Made by a program: the position numbers and the translations under genes
Part shown: piece by piece, positions 47,209 through 56,991 of the stretch
Layout of the letters: the number at the start of each line of letters is the position of its first letter
Numbering within the stretch: the stretch's first letter is position 1
Notes under the pieces: generated by a model
The model's input: the letters and a program-made list of their open reading frames with translations, nothing else
What the model was told of the DNA's origin: nothing
Databases searched by the model: none
From: JBDIAG01 sp963835085
Lineage (GTDB): Bacteria > Actinomycetota > Actinomycetes > Actinomycetales > CAWJMD01
Direction: 5' to 3'
Length of the DNA: 64,000 bases
Assembly: GCA_963835085.1 (NCBI GenBank)
Contig: CAWIED010000001.1
Span: 2,542,001 to 2,606,000, forward strand

Positions 47209-48444
47209 TCACGATTGCGCCTGCGCCGCCGACTCCAGCACGCACCGGGCCAGCAGCCGCACGCCGACACCGATCGCCGACTCGTCGGGCTCGTAGTCAC
47301 CACGGTGCAGGTCGAACGTCTGACCGCCGGGCGTGCGGGTGCCCAGACGCGCGAGCGCACCGTCGAACTGCTCGAGATACCAGGCGAAATCCTCACCACC
47401 GAGGCTCTGCTCGGTGGGAACCGGCGCGTCGGGCCCCAGTTCCGCACGCGCTGCCGCCCCGAAGATCGCCACCGCCGTGGGCTCGTTGACCGTGGGTGGC
47501 ACCCCGTGCGTGTGCTGCAGCTCGGCCGTGACATCCAGCGGTGCGACCACGTCGACCAAGGCCTCCCGCAGCAGCTCGCCGGCCTGCCGCCACGCTCCCC
47601 GCTGCAGCACCCGCAACGTGCCCTCCACCTCGCCATGGCTGGGAATGGCGTTGTACGCACCGCCGGCGTCGACCCTCCCCCACACGAGGCTCGCGCCCGA
47701 GCGAGGGTCGACGCGCCGGTTGAGGATCGCTGGCAACTGGGTGATCACCTGGCCCAGCGCGAACACCAGATCGCCGGTGAGGTGCGGGCGGGAGGTGTGG
47801 CCGCCCTTGCCGGTGAGCCGTACCAGCACATGGTCGGACGCCGACGTGATGGGCCCGACCTTGAGGCCTACCTGGCCCACGTCGACGTGCGGGTCGCAGT
47901 GCACGGCGAAGATGCGGTCGACTCCCTTGACCGCGCCGCTGGCGAGCACGTCGATAGCGCCGCCGGGCGCCTGCTCCTCGGCCGGCTGAAAGATCAGCCG
48001 CACTCTGCACGGCAGCTGTCCGGCGTCGCGCAGCGCGGCGAGCACCAATCCCGCCCCCAGCACGACGGTGGTGTGCACGTCGTGGCCGCAGGCGTGCGCC
48101 ACGCCTGGAATGGTGCTCGCCCACGGTGTGCCCGTCTCGTCGGCCAACGGCAGCGCGTCGAGGTCGGCCCGCAGGCCCACGAGATGGTTGAGGCCGTCTG
48201 CGGGCTCGATGTCACAGATCAGGCCGGTTCCGTCCAGCAGTTGCGGCTGGAGGCCGGCCGCCCGCAGACGCTCGGCGAGGACGGCGGTGGTGCGCACCTC
48301 CGTCCGACCGGTCTCGGGGTATGAGTGCAGATCGCGACGGAAGGCGATGAGCTCCTCGGTCAGCGGGGCGAGGTGAGTAGAGATGTCCACGATGGAGTCC
48401 ACAATATCGGGCCCCGGCGCGTGGGCGTGGCCGTTCCTAGTCAA
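47209..48444 (-). CDS. M20D-family amidohydrolase (AmiA1/AmiB1-like)
   Basis: The 411-residue zinc hydrolase has the family signature: DLHSYPETG, LRADLDALPL, the metal ligands HACGHDVHT, the catalytic Glu pair in FQPAEEQAPG, HCDPH, and GGEDFAWYLE near the C terminus. The central dimerisation domain starts after KVGPITSASDH. Members remove acyl groups from amino acids, such as indole-acetyl or N-acyl-amino acids; the substrate is unspecified. AmiA1/AmiB1 homologs sit by PNP in mycobacteria. It starts with TTG 48444, 9 bases after the mutase stop, so it may be in the mutase operon. Confidence 0.88.
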   Translation of the reverse strand: MTRNGHAHAPGPDIVDSIVDISTHLAPLTEELIAFRRDLHSYPETGRTEVRTTAVLAERLRAAGLQPQLLDGTGLICDIEPADGLNHLVGLRADLDALPLADETGTPWASTIPGVAHACGHDVHTTVVLGAGLVLAALRDAGQLPCRVRLIFQPAEEQAPGGAIDVLASGAVKGVDRIFAVHCDPHVDVGQVGLKVGPITSASDHVLVRLTGKGGHTSRPHLTGDLVFALGQVITQLPAILNRRVDPRSGASLVWGRVDAGGAYNAIPSHGEVEGTLRVLQRGAWRQAGELLREALVDVVAPLDVTAELQHTHGVPPTVNEPTAVAIFGAAARAELGPDAPVPTEQSLGGEDFAWYLEQFDGALARLGTRTPGGQTFDLHRGDYEPDESAIGVGVRLLARCVLESAAQAQS

Positions 48445-48453
48445 GCACGCACC

Positions 48454-50055
<1,602 letters not shown>

Positions 50056-50062
50056 GCTCGTG

Positions 50063-50068
50063 AGGCTA
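50063..50068 (-). promoter_or_regulatory. Predicted -10 element for the acyl-CoA mutase gene
   Basis: TAGCCT on the minus strand lies seven bases before ATG 50055. Confidence 0.5.
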
Positions 50069-50137
50069 CCCGGCACATCCCGATGCACCTGCCACGTACG
50101 CACGTGGGCAGCCTCACATCGGAAGAGTGGCCTCGCC

Positions 50138-51397
50138 TCAGACGAGGTCGAGGCGCTGCTGCCCCTTGAGCTGGTCGACGATGCCCTTGACCTCCTGGGC
50201 GCGTGCGCGCGAGGTGACGAGTACCGCGTCGCCGGTGTCGACCACCACCACATCCGTCATGCCGACAACGGCCACCAACCGTCCCGAGGCGGGCACGATC
50301 ACACCCGACGAGTCGAGCGTGATGACCTGGGAGTCGTCTCCGAGTACCGAGAGTCGGCCGGGCGTGGTGCCGCCGGGCAGCAGGTCGGCCAGGGAGTGCC
50401 AGTCGCCCACGTCGTCCCACTCGAACGTGCCGGGCACCACCGCCACCCCTCCGCTCGCGGCCACCGGCTCGGCGATGGCGTGGTCGATGGCGATCTTGGT
50501 CAGGCCTGGCCAGATGGTGGCGAACGCCTCGTCGCCGCTGCCGGCCTCGATGGCCGCCGCGATCGCCACGAGCCCGTCGTGCAGGGCGGGCAACTGCCGC
50601 TTCAGGTGATCGAGCAGGGTCTGGGCGCGCACCACGAACATGCCTGCGTTCCAGGAGTATTCGCCGCTGGCGAGGTAGTGGGCGGCCGTCTCGGCGTCGG
50701 GCTTCTCCACGAAGTCGGCCACCTTGAGGGCCTGCTCGGCCCCAGGCACTCCCAACGGACCGCCGGCCCGCACGTAGCCGAAGCCGGTGGCCGGAAAGGA
50801 GGGAGCGATGCCGATGGTCGTCACGAACCCCGCGCGGGCCGCTGCCACGGCCTGCGCGACGGCACTGGCGAACCGGTCCGCGCCCGTGATCACGTGATCG
50901 GCCGCGAACGAGCCGATCACGATCTCCGGGTCGCGGCGCACGAGCACTGCGGCTGCTAGGCCGATGGCGGCCATCGAGTCGCGCGGGGAAGGCTCGGCCA
51001 GCAGGTCGGCGTCGCCCAGACCGGGCAGTTGATCTCGGACGGCCTTCTCGTGCGCGGCCCCCGTGACCACCAGGATGCCCTCACCGGCCAGCGGAGCCAG
51101 CCGGTCGTACGTCGCCTGCAGCAGGGTTCGTCCTGAGCCGGTGAGGTCGTGCAAGAACTTGGGCGAGCCGGCGCGCGAGAGTGGCCATAGCCTGGTGCCC
51201 GCGCCACCGGCCGGAATAACCGCGGCGAATCCGGGCAGGCTCACGTCGATATCTCTGGCCGGTTCTTGCGGCACCCGCGGGGTGGGCTGAGGGCCCGCTG
51301 GAAGATTCGGGTCGACGTCGCGGACCGATTCTTGCGGCACCTGCGGGGTGGGCTGAGGGCCCGCTGGAAGAGTCGAGTCGGTTGATTCCTCGGACAT
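50138..51397 (-). CDS. manC: Mannose-1-phosphate guanylyltransferase
   Basis: This enzyme makes GDP-mannose for glycolipids and protein mannosylation. The 419-residue protein has the pyrophosphorylase loop AVIPAGGAGTRLWPLSR with SPKF, the SFAADHVI segment, the FVEKPD lysine motif, and WNAGMF. A ManC-like second domain is absent, as in short actinobacterial ManB/ManC. The N terminus is unusual: 22-residue tandem units beginning LPAGPQPTP precede the enzyme, with a third truncated copy LPGF joining the fold. They arise from a DNA duplication near 51240-51390. The gene lies alone, 82 bases from the mutase. Confidence 0.9.
   Translation of the reverse strand: MSEESTDSTLPAGPQPTPQVPQESVRDVDPNLPAGPQPTPRVPQEPARDIDVSLPGFAAVIPAGGAGTRLWPLSRAGSPKFLHDLTGSGRTLLQATYDRLAPLAGEGILVVTGAAHEKAVRDQLPGLGDADLLAEPSPRDSMAAIGLAAAVLVRRDPEIVIGSFAADHVITGADRFASAVAQAVAAARAGFVTTIGIAPSFPATGFGYVRAGGPLGVPGAEQALKVADFVEKPDAETAAHYLASGEYSWNAGMFVVRAQTLLDHLKRQLPALHDGLVAIAAAIEAGSGDEAFATIWPGLTKIAIDHAIAEPVAASGGVAVVPGTFEWDDVGDWHSLADLLPGGTTPGRLSVLGDDSQVITLDSSGVIVPASGRLVAVVGMTDVVVVDTGDAVLVTSRARAQEVKGIVDQLKGQQRLDLV
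51240..51386. repeat. 66-bp tandem duplication inside manC
   Basis: Two in-frame copies, sharing GGCACCTGCGGGGTGGGCTG-like cores, encode the LPAGPQPTPxVPQExxRDxD units at the N terminus of the guanylyltransferase. The copies differ by several substitutions, so the duplication is not brand-new. Confidence 0.7.
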
Positions 51398-51494
51398 GCC
51401 GCAACGATGTCACACAACGTGGCCGCTCAGCCACGAACCGTGACGAAGCGGCGGACGTTTGACCAGCCTGCAGGACCCGGGCGCGACCGGCACG

Positions 51495-51500
51495 TAAGGT
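51495..51500 (+). promoter_or_regulatory. Predicted -10 element for the carboxypeptidase gene
   Basis: TAAGGT lies seven bases before ATG 51508, favouring that codon over the GTG at 51499 inside the hexamer. Confidence 0.5.
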
Positions 51501-51507
51501 GCGGGCC

Positions 51508-52785
51508 ATGTCTCCTCAGGGCTCACGCCGGCATCACGCATCGCGGACTGTCGTCACCGGGCTCGTCGTGGCGCTGCTGATGCTGATGAGCTGGCCGCAG
51601 GCCGGCCTGGCTCTGCCCAGGTCGCAGCCCCCCGCTCCTTCGCCCCCGCCCACGGTGCCGTTGCCGGCGGCCATCGTCGTGCACCCCGACAGCGATCCGC
51701 TCGGCAAGCCGGGCCTGCAGGTGGCAGCCGGGTTGAGCAGGCCGCCCGCCGTGCCGGCGACGGGCTGGATGGTGGTGGACCTCGATTCGGGCGACGTGCT
51801 CGCGGCCCAGGACGCGCGGGCCCAGCTGGCCCCCGCCTCGACGCTCAAACTGCTCACCGCCCTCACGCTCAGTCCGCGCATGCCCAACGACGACGGCCTC
51901 TACACCGCCACCCCCGAGGCTGAGACGGTGGACGGTACCCGCGCGGGCCTCGTGGCGGGCTCGGTCTACCGCGCCAAAGACCTGTTGCACGGTCTGCTGA
52001 TGGCCAGCGGAAACGACACCGCGGTACTGCTCGGCCAGACCGTGGGCGGTGACGGCCCCTCGTCGTCCCTCATGCTCGCCGAGGCTGCCCGGCTGGGCGC
52101 CACCGACACCGACGTGGGCAACACCTCAGGACTCGACGCTCCCGGCCAGGTGACCTCGGCCCGGGATCTGGCGCTCTTCGGCCGGGCGGTGTTGGCCGAC
52201 CCCCGGCTCGCCGCGATCGTGGCCACTCGCGAATACGACTTTCCCAAGGCGGGAACGGATTTCGGACCCGGTCGGCAGTACTTCCCGATCTACAGCCATA
52301 ACAAGATGCTCGGCGTCTACCCCGGCACCCTCGGCGTCAAGAACGGGTTCACCAAGGCGGCGCGGGGCTCATTCGTGGGGGCTGCCGATCACAACGGACG
52401 ACGCCTGATGTGCACGATGCTGCATGCCGAAGGGCACGTGGCCGACACCTGCGCGGCCATGCTCGACTGGGCCTTCGCCCAGCCCGCACCAGCCGCCCCG
52501 GTCACGACCTTGCAAGCCTCGGTGGGCGCCTCGGCACCTCCGGCGCCGGTGTTGGCCTCGGCTGGTGTCGTCGCCGGAGCCAACGCGGCCGGAGCGACAT
52601 CGGGAACGACCAGGCAGGCCCGCCAGGACGCCTTCACCGCTGCCGGTGACTGGCACCACGGACTGCCCAGGTGGATGACGGCGACACTGGTGTTAGCCGG
52701 TTTCGTCCTCGCCGCCGTCGTCGGGGTCTGGGCCTTGGGCCGGTCCCCCGGGCGAGTCGCCCTTGATGACGGGCCCGATCTCTAG
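51508..52785 (+). CDS. D-alanyl-D-alanine carboxypeptidase (DacB-like)
   Basis: This low-molecular-weight penicillin-binding protein trims the terminal D-Ala from peptidoglycan stem peptides. The 425-residue protein has a signal peptide (ALLMLMSWPQAGLALP), a Pro-rich linker, and the S11 catalytic domain with PASTLK (SxxK, S111/K114), ASGND (SxN) and GVKNGFT, where KTG is replaced by KNG. A Thr/Ala-rich segment leads to a C-terminal helix (TLVLAGFVLAAVVGVWALG), so it is membrane-tethered outside the cell. It corresponds in position to mycobacterial dacB1. A non-coding stretch of about 680 bp follows. Confidence 0.93.
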   Translation: MSPQGSRRHHASRTVVTGLVVALLMLMSWPQAGLALPRSQPPAPSPPPTVPLPAAIVVHPDSDPLGKPGLQVAAGLSRPPAVPATGWMVVDLDSGDVLAAQDARAQLAPASTLKLLTALTLSPRMPNDDGLYTATPEAETVDGTRAGLVAGSVYRAKDLLHGLLMASGNDTAVLLGQTVGGDGPSSSLMLAEAARLGATDTDVGNTSGLDAPGQVTSARDLALFGRAVLADPRLAAIVATREYDFPKAGTDFGPGRQYFPIYSHNKMLGVYPGTLGVKNGFTKAARGSFVGAADHNGRRLMCTMLHAEGHVADTCAAMLDWAFAQPAPAAPVTTLQASVGASAPPAPVLASAGVVAGANAAGATSGTTRQARQDAFTAAGDWHHGLPRWMTATLVLAGFVLAAVVGVWALGRSPGRVALDDGPDL

Positions 52786-52955
52786 ACCCAAGGCCGTTCC
52801 TTCAGTCGTCGGGTGTGGTGTCAAGATCTATGTGAGGTGTCGCGGGGCTGGGCCAGGCGACAGGTAGACGGAGCCGGACGATGGGAAGCCCGCAGCCTGC
52901 CCGGGTCTTCCGTAACGGGCGGTTTCGACAGTCCCGGGGCACGGGATTTTCCTGC

Positions 52956-52994
52956 GCTATGACGATGCCCCGTCCGGCGGGGCATCGCCATAGC
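52956..52994. other. Long imperfect hairpin in the dacB-IS1380 gap
   Basis: GCTAT-GA-CGATGCCCCG (52956-52972) pairs with CGGGGCATCG-CC-ATAGC (52978-52994): 15 base pairs with one 2x2 internal mismatch and a 5-nt loop. It is about 170 bp downstream of the carboxypeptidase stop, so it is a possible terminator or structured RNA; no T-run follows. Confidence 0.5.
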
Positions 52995-53064
52995 ATCAGA
53001 AACCCGACCCCGTCACGGCCCTGCAGAAGCCGGACTCGACCCCTTGCGATCCGGGGGGGCGCTG

Positions 53065-53323
53065 GGTGGTGCCATTCGCGGTGAAATTGCCGCGGTTGGC
53101 ACCCGGTTGAGCGCCGGAACCCCCGGTTGGGATCGTTCGATGGTGCCGTCCGCGCTGTATCCGCCGCGGTTGGCACCCGGGTCAGTGCCGGAAGCGGGCT
53201 TGGCGTCGTTCGGTGCTGCCGTCCGCGGTGTATTCGCCGCGGTTGGCACCCGGTTGAGCGCCGGAAGCGGGCTTGGCGTCGTTCGGTGGTGTCATCCGCG
53301 GTGTATTTGCCGCGGTCGTCACC
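53065..53323. repeat. 73-bp minisatellite array, 3.5 copies
   Basis: Units at 53065-53138 (74 bp), 53139-53211 and 53212-53284 (73 bp each), plus a partial from 53285 to about 53323. All share the core CCGCGGTTGGCACCCGG. Unit length is not a multiple of three, so it cannot be a repeat protein. Size and diversity resemble mycobacterial MIRU-type elements. Confidence 0.85.
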
Positions 53324-53516
53324 GTCAGGCGTCTTAGGTTGAGGATCGCATCGGAGGCCCGGCAAGACTGTGATTCACCGACAAGGGCTGCGCCTCACTC
53401 GCCAGACGCAACTCCGAAAGTCAAGGCGCGCCTGGGCCTGGGGGGTGACACCAACTCCCGAACCTTAACCCTCGATCCACCGATCGGGTTTGGTGTGTTG
53501 AGTGTGCCGTAACAGC

Positions 53517-53587
53517 GAAGATGCCCTCTGGGCTGGGAGTTTGGGACTTGCGAGGTTCCAAAGGACTCATCCAAGGAGGGCATCTTC
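53517..53587 (+). promoter_or_regulatory. Inverted repeat sequestering the transposase ribosome-binding site
   Basis: GAAGATGCCCTC (53517-53528) is the exact complement of GAGGGCATCTTC (53576-53587). The latter overlaps the strong AAGGAGG (53573-53579) just before ATG 53591. Transcripts entering from outside would fold and hide the start, a known way for IS elements to resist impinging transcription. Confidence 0.65.
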
Positions 53588-53590
53588 AAG

Positions 53591-55021
53591 ATGCGACTCT
53601 CTCATACTCTGGCTCGGACGTCGGTGGCGTTCGATGAGCCGAATCTCGTGTCGTCGGCCGGACTGGTTCCAGTGCTGGCGTTGGCGGATGCTGCTGGGCT
53701 GCGGGAGCTGGCTGATGAGCATCTCTCGGTTCCCACGGACAAGGGTGCGAACGCCGGGTTGAAGGTCGCTTCGCTGGTCGGCGGGATGGTCGCGGGCGCG
53801 GACTCGATTGATGACATGGCCGTGGTGCGGCACGGTGGGATGGGCCGGGTCTTTGCCCGGGTTTATGCGCCCTCGACGCTGGGGTCGTTCCTGCGGGCGT
53901 TCACGTTCGGTCATGTCCGTCAGCTCGATGCGATCGCCTCTCGGTTCCTGATCGCGTTGGCCGGGCTCACCGGCCTGCTGGGTATCGGGACTCCCCGGGT
54001 CGGGGACGACGACGAGGCGGGGTACGCGTTGCTGGATGTCGATGACACGATCATCGAGGTCCACGGCCACGCCAAGCAGGGCGCCGGGTTCGGCTACTCC
54101 AAGGTGCGGGGGCTCAACGCGCTACTGGCCACGCTCACGACCGCGACGGCGGCACCGGTGATCGTGGCTCAACGGCTCCGCAAAGGTGCGTGTGGGTCGC
54201 CGCGTGGCGCCAAGCGGCTGGTCGCCGACGCGGTCAGGACCAGCCGACGACTACTCGGCACAGCTCGACTGGTGCTGGTGCGGATGGACTCCGCGTTCTA
54301 CGGCCGCGGGCCCGTGCACGCAGCCCTGGCCGGTGGCGCCGCGGTCTCGGTCACCGCACGGATGACCACCACGATCAAGAAGGCGATCACCACCATCGAC
54401 CAGGACGCATGGACGCCGATCGAGTACACCGACGCCATCTTCGAGGAGGAGACACAGACGTGGATCTCCCGTGCCGACGTCGCCGAGATCGACTTCACGG
54501 CCTTCGCCTCGGCCAGGAAGTCCGAGCAGGTTCCCGGCCGGCTGGTCGTGCGCCGGATCCCCGACGTCCACGCCAAGACCAAGCGCGCCGCCGGGCAAGA
54601 CACCCTGTTCGACCTGTGGCGGTTCCACGCCTTCTTCACCACCGCCGACCCCGCGATCCTCGACACCGTGGCAGCGGACAAGACCCACCGCCACCACGCC
54701 GTCATCGAGCAGGTCCACGCCGACCTGAAGAACTCCGCCCTGGCACACCTGCCCTCCGGGGTGTTCACCGCCAACGCCGCCTGGCTGGTGCTCGCCGTCA
54801 TCGCGTTCAACCTCACCCGAGCGGCAGGCACCCTCGCCGCACCCGACCTGGCACGAGCGAGCACCGCGACCATCCGCCGCACACTGATCACCGTGCCCGC
54901 ACGAATAGCGTCCTCCGCCCGCCGGATCACCCTGCACCTACCCACGTCCTGGCCCTGGCAGACCCCCTGGACCGCGCTGTTCGACCGGGTCAACGACCCG
55001 CCTCCCATGCTCCCGGCCTGA
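53591..55021 (+). CDS. IS1380-family transposase
   Basis: The 476-residue protein belongs to the IS1380/IS1676 DDE transposases. Visible core parts are LDVDDTIIEVHGHAKQGAGFGY (first Asp region), VLVRMDSAFYG (second Asp), and a C-terminal RHHAVIEQVHADLKNSALAHLPS with the third acid and the family's characteristic helix. Codon use is high GC like the host. It has an AAGGAGG Shine-Dalgarno 12 bases upstream, inside a hairpin. No frame disruption is visible, so the element should be able to move. Confidence 0.93.
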   Translation: MRLSHTLARTSVAFDEPNLVSSAGLVPVLALADAAGLRELADEHLSVPTDKGANAGLKVASLVGGMVAGADSIDDMAVVRHGGMGRVFARVYAPSTLGSFLRAFTFGHVRQLDAIASRFLIALAGLTGLLGIGTPRVGDDDEAGYALLDVDDTIIEVHGHAKQGAGFGYSKVRGLNALLATLTTATAAPVIVAQRLRKGACGSPRGAKRLVADAVRTSRRLLGTARLVLVRMDSAFYGRGPVHAALAGGAAVSVTARMTTTIKKAITTIDQDAWTPIEYTDAIFEEETQTWISRADVAEIDFTAFASARKSEQVPGRLVVRRIPDVHAKTKRAAGQDTLFDLWRFHAFFTTADPAILDTVAADKTHRHHAVIEQVHADLKNSALAHLPSGVFTANAAWLVLAVIAFNLTRAAGTLAAPDLARASTATIRRTLITVPARIASSARRITLHLPTSWPWQTPWTALFDRVNDPPPMLPA

Positions 55022-55217
55022 CCACCCAGCAGGGACCCCCTGCGCGACCCGAAGACCACGTGGAACACCCCGGACAGCAAGGTCCGACGAATACGCACGC
55101 CCTCGACCACTCACGCCCAGCCAAACGGAATCACCCGCTCAACACCATGCCCATCGGTGGATCGAGGTTAACTGAAAGGCATTGCCTCTAGACCTCGCCA
55201 GCCATGAGTGAGTGTAA

Positions 55218-55281
55218 AAACTCAGTGCCGCTAGAAACTCAGTGCCGCTAAAACTCAGTGCCGCCAAGAAACTCAGTGCCG
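55218..55281. repeat. Four 13-bp repeats at the 3' end of the yhjD-like gene
   Basis: AAACTCAGTGCCG occurs at 55218-55230, 55235-55247, 55251-55263 and 55269-55281 (spacing 17, 16, 18). The complement of each carries TGA; the copy at 55269-55281 supplies the stop codon of the minus-strand gene. Confidence 0.9.
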
Positions 55282-56334
55282 ACCCACCAACTGTCGCAGG
55301 CTCGCCACGCCGTCGAGCACGACCCGGCCGGCCATCGCCACAGCGACACCCAACACCACGCCGGCAGCCGCGACCACGCGATCCTGGGCGCGCACCGAGA
55401 CCGTGGGCCGCTCCGGGGCGGTCGGTTCGAGGTCTTTGCCGAGGTCGAGCGCAGGCGCCGGGCCGAACTCATGCACGAGGTAAGGGTCTTCGAGAGAGGC
55501 GATCCAGGCTGCCACGTAGAGGATCAGTCGCGAGATGAAGTTGAACAGCACCAGTAGCGCCACGAGCGCGGCACCGGTGGCAAGCAGGCTGTTCTTCGTA
55601 CCGGCCGACCCGATGAACACGCCGCTGAACTGGGTCAGAATCGCCAGGCCCACGCCTCCTACGAGCAGGGGCCCACGCAGCCGCACGAGCGGCAGTCTCA
55701 GGCCGGCCAGCCACCTGAAAACGATGAACAGCACGATCGTCTCGATCAGCACGACAATGAGAAAGCCACCGCCCCGCACCGCGAACTGCACAAAGCCGCC
55801 ATGCAGCCCGATGGTGTCGAGCACGACGCCCCCGACCGAGCTGAGACCCATCGAGAGCAGAGCCGACGCCAGCAAGGTCAGGCCCAGGCACGCCAGCCAG
55901 AGCACGTCCTGCAACTTCTGCACCACCACGTTGCCCTGATATTGGGGAATGTCGAACATAGCCCGCACGCCACTGCGCAGGGCGTCGACCCAACCTAGAC
56001 CCGCGAACAGCGAGGTGAGGAAGGCGATAGCCCCAGTGGTGCTGAACAGATCCGACTGCACCAGCGTCTTGGGATCGATGGCTCCGCCGGCTCCGTCGAC
56101 CTTGAGCAGGCCGGGCAGAGCCTCTGCGGTGGCTTTGACCACTTGATCGAAAAGGGCCTCGTTGCTGCCCAGCGCGAGACCGAAGACCGAGAAGGCGGCC
56201 ACCAGCGCACCGAACGCGGAGAACAAGGCTGCATAGGCGACCCCGCCCGCCAGCACCGCACCCGAACGTTGCCCGTAGCGGGTCATCATGCGGCCGATGT
56301 GTGACGCCTTGTAGCGCGCCATGAGCGTCTTCAT
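55273..56334 (-). CDS. YihY/BrkB-family inner membrane protein (YhjD-like)
   Basis: The 353-residue protein has six predicted transmembrane helices and the BrkB pattern: GAVLAGGVAYAALFSAFGALVA, the GWVDALRSGVRAMFDIP loop and WLAGLRLPLVRLRGPLLVGG. A cytoplasmic C-terminal tail follows. YhjD has been linked genetically to lipid export in E. coli, but the function of the family is not settled. A homolog (Rv3335c) sits beside trpS in M. tuberculosis, supporting conserved order. It follows the RNA-ligase-like gene by 36 bases, probably in the trpS operon. Its stop lies in a repeat array. Confidence 0.88.
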   Translation of the reverse strand: MKTLMARYKASHIGRMMTRYGQRSGAVLAGGVAYAALFSAFGALVAAFSVFGLALGSNEALFDQVVKATAEALPGLLKVDGAGGAIDPKTLVQSDLFSTTGAIAFLTSLFAGLGWVDALRSGVRAMFDIPQYQGNVVVQKLQDVLWLACLGLTLLASALLSMGLSSVGGVVLDTIGLHGGFVQFAVRGGGFLIVVLIETIVLFIVFRWLAGLRLPLVRLRGPLLVGGVGLAILTQFSGVFIGSAGTKNSLLATGAALVALLVLFNFISRLILYVAAWIASLEDPYLVHEFGPAPALDLGKDLEPTAPERPTVSVRAQDRVVAAAGVVLGVAVAMAGRVVLDGVASLRQLVGRH

Positions 56335-56370
56335 CGGATTCGTCCCTCTCCGTCGTGGCGAGTAGGCGAC

Positions 56371-56991
56371 CTATGTGCGCGGCCGGTGCTCCTTGTTCGC
56401 CGGATCGCTGCCCAGGTCGATGGTGGTGTCCACCTCCCACACACCGGCCTCCGCGAACCAGTACAAGCCGACGTGCTCCACCTGGAACGACGCCGAGAAC
56501 TCGGCCATCTTCTCGCTGACCGCGTCAAGCCGCTCGTCGGAAACGTCGTGACCGAGGGTGACGTGCGGGTGATAGTCGAACTGCAGGCTGCGTTGCAGCA
56601 CCCCGCGATTGACGACGCGCTGCAGCCGCTCGCATTCGGCAGCACCCTCGACGACCTGCGCGAACACCACCGCCGAGACGGGCCGGAAGGTGCCCGTGCC
56701 CTGCAACGTGAGCCGGAACGGCGGTATGTGGCCGCAGGCAACCGTGAGGTGATGCCGGATCCTGGGCATGGCGCGCACCGGCACCTGCGTGGGGGGCAGC
56801 AATGTGACGTGCGGGGGGATGATGCCCGCCTGCGGGTCGCCCGTCTCGTGCCGGGCAGCCCGCAGCTGCTGCGCCCAGGGTGCCGGGACCGTGATGGCCA
56901 CACCGATGGAGACCACGCCACCGACGGGGCGGCCGGGCTGGGTGCGGGTCGACAGCACCGCCGACGACGACATCGAGGGCGTGGGACTCAC
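56371..56991 (-). CDS. 2'-5' RNA ligase superfamily protein (2H phosphoesterase)
   Basis: The 206-residue protein has the two HxT motifs of 2H enzymes: HVTLLPP near residue 60 and HVTLGHD near residue 145, spaced as expected. Such enzymes act on RNA or nucleotide 2',3'-cyclic phosphate ends. The GTG 56991 overlaps the trpS stop by 4 bp (GTGA), coupling it to the tRNA synthetase; ATG 56973 is an alternative start. Substrate unknown; context beside two tRNA synthetase genes suggests an RNA-related job. Confidence 0.85.
   Translation of the reverse strand: MSPTPSMSSSAVLSTRTQPGRPVGGVVSIGVAITVPAPWAQQLRAARHETGDPQAGIIPPHVTLLPPTQVPVRAMPRIRHHLTVACGHIPPFRLTLQGTGTFRPVSAVVFAQVVEGAAECERLQRVVNRGVLQRSLQFDYHPHVTLGHDVSDERLDAVSEKMAEFSASFQVEHVGLYWFAEAGVWEVDTTIDLGSDPANKEHRPRT

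Larger units (their letters stand above)
53470..55167 (+). mobile_element. IS1380-family insertion sequence, intact, with TTAAC target duplication
   Basis: This 1698-bp element has terminal inverted repeats CCTCGATCCACCGAT (left, 53470-53484; the right end is the complement), extended by weaker GGTG matches. TTAAC flanks both ends (53465-53469 and 55168-55172), the TTAA-type duplication typical of IS1380. It carries one full-length transposase. Intact ends and frame with identical target copies point to a recent insertion. Confidence 0.93.

Noticed and set aside
53065..53323. CRISPR array
   Set aside because: The repeats abut with no unique spacers, the unit is 73-74 bp, and no cas genes are in the window; it is a minisatellite.
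53044..53342. Small repeat-rich proteins in the minisatellite
   Set aside because: Open frames exist on both strands, but the 73-bp period shifts frame in every copy, so no repeat protein is encoded.
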